Shown here: positions 39,652-41,373 of the stretch, piece after piece
Position numbering within the stretch: position 1 is the stretch's first letter
How the letters are laid out: every line of letters begins with the position of its first letter
Assembly (NCBI GenBank): GCA_017561865.1
Contig: JAFZBH010000071.1
Span: forward strand, 1 to 41,373
Reading direction: 5' to 3'
Source: Bacteroidales bacterium
GTDB taxonomy: Bacteria; Bacteroidota; Bacteroidia; Bacteroidales; UBA932
DNA: 41,373 nucleotides
Notes under the pieces: generated by a model
What the model was told of the DNA's origin: nothing
Database searches by the model: none
Seen by the model: only the letters and a program-made list of their open reading frames with translations
Translations under genes and position numbers: made by a program

Positions 39652-39726
39652 AAAAAAGAAGACGGACATCTATTAAGGGTAGGTGTCCGTCTTTCAAAGT
39701 TTGCTACTAAATGTCATAATCGAATG
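39652..39726 (-). ncRNA. Predicted short structured RNA, repeat copy 1
   Basis: The minus-strand promoter at 39733-39762 would start a transcript near 39726. It would contain the arms TGTCAT/ATGACA (39712-39729) at its 5' end and then an 8-bp hairpin GACGGACA/TGTCCGTC (39661-39691), followed on the minus strand by a T-rich run (39652-39660). The product would be about 75 nt, or a terminated leader of the microprotein. The prediction is from sequence pattern only. Confidence 0.4.
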
Positions 39727-39732
39727 ACAATG

Positions 39733-39762
39733 CAAAGATAAGGATTAAGTTCTAAAATGCAA
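39733..39762 (-). promoter_or_regulatory. Minus-strand promoter of repeat copy 1
   Basis: On the minus strand: TTG (39762-39760), 19 bp, TATCTTTG (39740-39733). This matches the Bacteroidales consensus fully. Confidence 0.6.
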
Positions 39763-39774
39763 CGGGGGTTCAAG

Positions 39775-39807
39775 AAAAAAGGCAGCTTCCGAAGAAGTTG
39801 CCTTTTT
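39775..39807 (-). terminator. Intrinsic terminator of the orphan secreted-protein gene
   Basis: GGCAGCTTC (39781-39789) pairs with GAAGTTGCC (39794-39802) with one wobble, extended by A/T pairs. The A-run at 39775-39780 is a T-tract on the minus strand. It lies 72 bp past the stop at 39879. Confidence 0.75.
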
Positions 39808-39844
39808 GTGCGGCATCGTAGACAGTTATCGAACCATCGTTGAG

Positions 39845-39866
39845 GAGTTCTGCAAGGTGGCTGACG
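39845..39866. repeat. 22-bp direct repeat, copy A
   Basis: The 22 bp beginning GAGTTCTGCAAGG are identical to 40732-40753. This copy lies just past the end of the orphan gene; the other is just upstream of it. Confidence 0.8.
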
Positions 39867-39878
39867 TGTTTGACGCAA

Positions 39879-40610
39879 TTACAATGATGGATGCCACAAC
39901 AAATACCAACCTTGGCGAAGCCAGGCACGGAAACCATTACCCCAAAGGCCATAGTTGTGGTACTTCTTGATTCTTCTTTTTTGCAAGGCATCCAAGTCAT
40001 AACACACCACCTCTTCACCATCGTTGATAACTCCCCATCCAAGGGCGTTCTCCCGTACCAATAAATCAACACGGCCCATATCTGTCAGTTTGTCAATGAT
40101 TTCTTTTGACTCAGGGCAAGCATCATCATGCCAGAAAAACATTTTACTGGCTGAAATGAGCATCTTGTTCGGCAAGTCGGAGTAGTCAATCAGGACATCA
40201 TCAGGCAAAAAAGATAGCAAATAATTCTCTGAATACCAGTCAAAGCAGTCGGAACATGTCATGACGGTATCCTTAGAAGCAGGTGAGACCCAAACCAGTT
40301 TCTCCTGTTCGGGAAAAAACTCTGCCTTCACTGTAGTGTCTTTTGGACTAACAATTGCAAAGTAGTGGTTATGGCTATCGTCATCCACCCTTGCAGAGAC
40401 AATGAGCAGGTTATGTTCGGGGTAGATGCCGATGTCGAAAATGTCAGATGTGGACAGAAATCGCTTCTCATGGTGGACCATATTGTTTATCGCAACGGAA
40501 ATAGCGGGCTCGTAATCGCCAACGGTAATATCCGCCCTCATCGGTTGTGAAGGCAGAAACAAACCGAAAAACAACAAGGCGGATACTATGATGTGAGGAT
40601 TCATAATCAT
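39879..40610 (-). CDS. Orphan secreted protein, unknown function
   Basis: The protein has 243 residues from the ATG at 40610 (or 40604). A signal peptide ends near PMRADI (about residue 26). The mature part is mixed alpha/beta with no recognised domain. It contains CSDCFDWYSENYLL, and the C-terminal 30 residues are basic and aromatic (KRRIKKYHNYGLWGNGFRAW). It has its own promoter (40630-40660) and terminator (39775-39807), so it is a single-gene unit. Base composition is clearly more A+T-rich than the rest of the window, and it is bracketed by two repeat systems, which suggests acquisition. No function is proposed. Confidence 0.75.
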   Translation of the reverse strand: MIMNPHIIVSALLFFGLFLPSQPMRADITVGDYEPAISVAINNMVHHEKRFLSTSDIFDIGIYPEHNLLIVSARVDDDSHNHYFAIVSPKDTTVKAEFFPEQEKLVWVSPASKDTVMTCSDCFDWYSENYLLSFLPDDVLIDYSDLPNKMLISASKMFFWHDDACPESKEIIDKLTDMGRVDLLVRENALGWGVINDGEEVVCYDLDALQKRRIKKYHNYGLWGNGFRAWLRQGWYLLWHPSL

Positions 40611-40629
40611 CAGAGGCTGAAGCCCAGGT

Positions 40630-40660
40630 CAAAGTTACTTCTTTTTGGGTGAAGTCACAA
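40630..40660 (-). promoter_or_regulatory. Promoter of the orphan secreted-protein gene
   Basis: On the minus strand: TTG (40660-40658), 20 bp, TAACTTTG (40637-40630), 20 bp before the start codon. A full consensus match. Confidence 0.7.
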
Positions 40661-40731
40661 GTGGATTTTCAGTGCGTTACGGTAAACCTAAAATGACTTC
40701 AACGGGAGTCAACCTAAATTAGGAAATGACA

Positions 40732-40753
40732 GAGTTCTGCAAGGTGGCTGACG
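40732..40753. repeat. 22-bp direct repeat, copy B
   Basis: Identical to 39845-39866. It is preceded by the palindrome CCTAAATTAGG (40713-40723) and lies 18 bp before repeat copy 2. The stretch 40661-40771 holds no gene that I can support. Confidence 0.8.
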
Positions 40754-40771
40754 GAATGGGTGATATAGGTT

Positions 40772-41139
40772 GATAATAAAACCGAGGGGATAGGATAGAG
40801 TGCCTTGCGGCACTGTCCGTTATTCAACCACGGAAGACACCCTTAATATCTTCGGTAGTGACTGCGGACCCTTTCGACGACGCCATTGCGGAGGCGTTTG
40901 TACGCCTTCACCTTGACAATCCTGTCTACCTCCATCCTAATGGAGTATCGAACGATAACTGGCTTTGTCCTCTTTCTCATATGATTTATAGTCTTGTTTG
41001 CTGTAGGACAAAAGCTCCCTTCGTATCAGCACCTCCCCTCGGTAGAGAAAAAAAGAAGACGGACAGCTATTAAGGGTAGGTGTCCGTCTTTCAAAGTTTG
41101 CAAACTAGACTTGTCAAATCATATGACAATGCAAAGATA
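40772..41139. repeat. Repeat unit, copy 2 (about 368 bp)
   Basis: This is the second copy of 39374-39740, offset by about 1.4 kb in the same orientation. It keeps the -7 box (minus strand, TATCTTTG at 41139-41132), the hairpin GACGGACA/TGTCCGTC (41058-41088) with its T-tract, and the microprotein core. The -33 TTG is lost. The dyad differs in sequence (TTGTCA 41111-41116 / TGACAA 41124-41129) but still pairs. Confidence 0.9.
40843..40935 (-). CDS. Basic microprotein core, repeat copy 2
   Basis: The 30-residue frame starts at the ATG at 40935 and is identical in protein to residues 16-45 of the copy-1 product. The upstream ATG present in copy 1 is out of frame here because of a net 2-bp shortening, so either the internal start is the true one or this copy has decayed. 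Confidence 0.35.
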   Translation of the reverse strand: MEVDRIVKVKAYKRLRNGVVERVRSHYRRY

Positions 41140-41179
41140 AAGGAAAAAAGAAGAAAACCAGCAGGATTCTCAAAAAAAA

Positions 41180-41213
41180 GAAGGCGACTAATAAGTGATT
41201 ATTGGTCGCCTTC
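41180..41213. terminator. Strong bidirectional hairpin terminator
   Basis: A 15-bp stem with one wobble (arms 41180-41194 and 41199-41213), loop GTGA. It is flanked by an A-run on the left and a T-rich run on the right, so it can end transcription in either direction. The following 160 bp to the window end contain no gene that I can support. Confidence 0.75.
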
Positions 41214-41373
41214 CTTTGTTTTAGTCTGGCGTGTGCGGCTCCGCGGCAGCGGCAGCTCGCCTCCGGAAGTTTCCGTTCGCTACGCTCACTCCATCCCTCC
41301 CAACGTCTGCGTCGTCATCGCTGCGCGATAACTTGCATCCGTCGGGCCCCTCCCTCTAACGTGTCCGAGGGTG

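Larger units (their letters stand above)
39374..39740. repeat. Repeat unit, copy 1 (about 367 bp)
   Basis: This is nearly identical to 40772-41139 except for a diverged stretch of about 80 bp (39543-39625). Read on the minus strand it contains, in order: a -7 box, a short dyad, a hairpin with T-tract, a variable region, a basic microprotein frame and a conserved tail. Together with copy 2 it brackets the gene at 39879-40610. No transposase or terminal target duplication was seen. Apart from these elements, the gene-free stretch 39369-39878 holds the terminator at 39775-39807 and a 22-bp repeat. Confidence 0.9.

Noticed and set aside
39770..40072. Alternative 100-codon minus-strand frame overlapping the end of the orphan secreted protein
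   Set aside because: It runs into the terminator hairpin and lacks a promoter or signal. I considered a frameshifted continuation of the 243-residue protein, but nothing in the sequence supports it.
40858..41073. Plus-strand 71-codon frame in repeat copy 2
   Set aside because: It starts with GTG, runs through the hairpin, and is interrupted by stops in copy 1. The minus-strand core frame is the one conserved in both copies.
39374..41139. Interpretation of the two repeats as an insertion sequence or CRISPR-like array
   Set aside because: There is no transposase, terminal target duplication or regular short repeat-spacer pattern; only two long same-orientation copies.

Overview
This is a high-G+C Bacteroidales-type chromosome segment. 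Evidence is a SusC/SusD pair, TAnnTTTG-type -7 promoter boxes (often with a TTG about 19-21 bp upstream), lipoprotein signals ending in Cys, a XylR-like regulator (LacI-type sensor plus AraC helix-turn-helix), a FeoA-FeoB fusion and a PIG-L-fused NagB homologue. The species cannot be fixed from the sequence. The last 2 kb is visibly more A+T-rich and repetitive and looks like an acquired or unstable island.

Layout. (1) 1-3.8 kb: two copies of a divergent module, a membrane-anchored LytTR regulator facing a short ExbB/TolQ-like membrane protein. Each has a 21-bp-spaced direct repeat abutting a promoter. Between the copies lie a sigma-70-family factor, a coiled-coil membrane protein and a small cytoplasmic protein. 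(2) 3.8-8 kb: a TlpA/ResA-like thioredoxin lipoprotein, a two-domain NTF2/SnoaL-like lipoprotein, and a large lipoprotein joining a nucleoside-hydrolase-like Sde182/DUF1593 domain to a C-terminal propeller. (3) 8.1-25 kb: an amino-sugar polysaccharide-utilization locus. It has a NagB-like/PIG-L fusion plus an intact nagB; an operon of GH20 hexosaminidase, XylR-like regulator and histidine acid phosphatase; and a divergent operon of ROK kinase, GH2 exo-glucosaminidase-like enzyme, alkaline phosphatase, SusC and SusD, closed by a strong terminator. A sodium:solute symporter converges on it. (4) 26.7-30.8 kb: an overlapping chain sufB-pnuC-sufC-short sufD-ispE. (5) 30.8-36.8 kb: surface-glycan genes (a flippase fused to a TupA-like ATP-grasp domain, a DUF616-type transferase and two GT2 enzymes) interrupted by rpsP-rimM. 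(6) 36.8-39.4 kb: FeoAB and a 57-residue Cys-rich FeoB-associated protein. (7) 39.4-41.4 kb: two copies of a roughly 367-bp repeat flanking an orphan secreted protein.

How the genes fit together. In the utilization locus, SusC/D would import an amino-sugar glycan. GH2 and GH20 would release GlcN and GlcNAc, the two phosphatases would strip phosphate, ROK would phosphorylate the sugar, and NagB would deaminate GlcN-6-P. The two divergent intergenic regions that drive these genes share a TACGCAAAAT motif 36-37 bp upstream of a -7 box that lacks a -33 TTG. This is the arrangement expected for activation by the XylR-like protein encoded in the middle of the locus.

The least explained signals are the 367-bp repeat (predicted minus-strand promoter, structured short RNA, terminator and a conserved basic microprotein), the duplicated LytTR/ExbB-like module, the catalytically altered NagB-like domain, and the flippase-ATP-grasp fusion.
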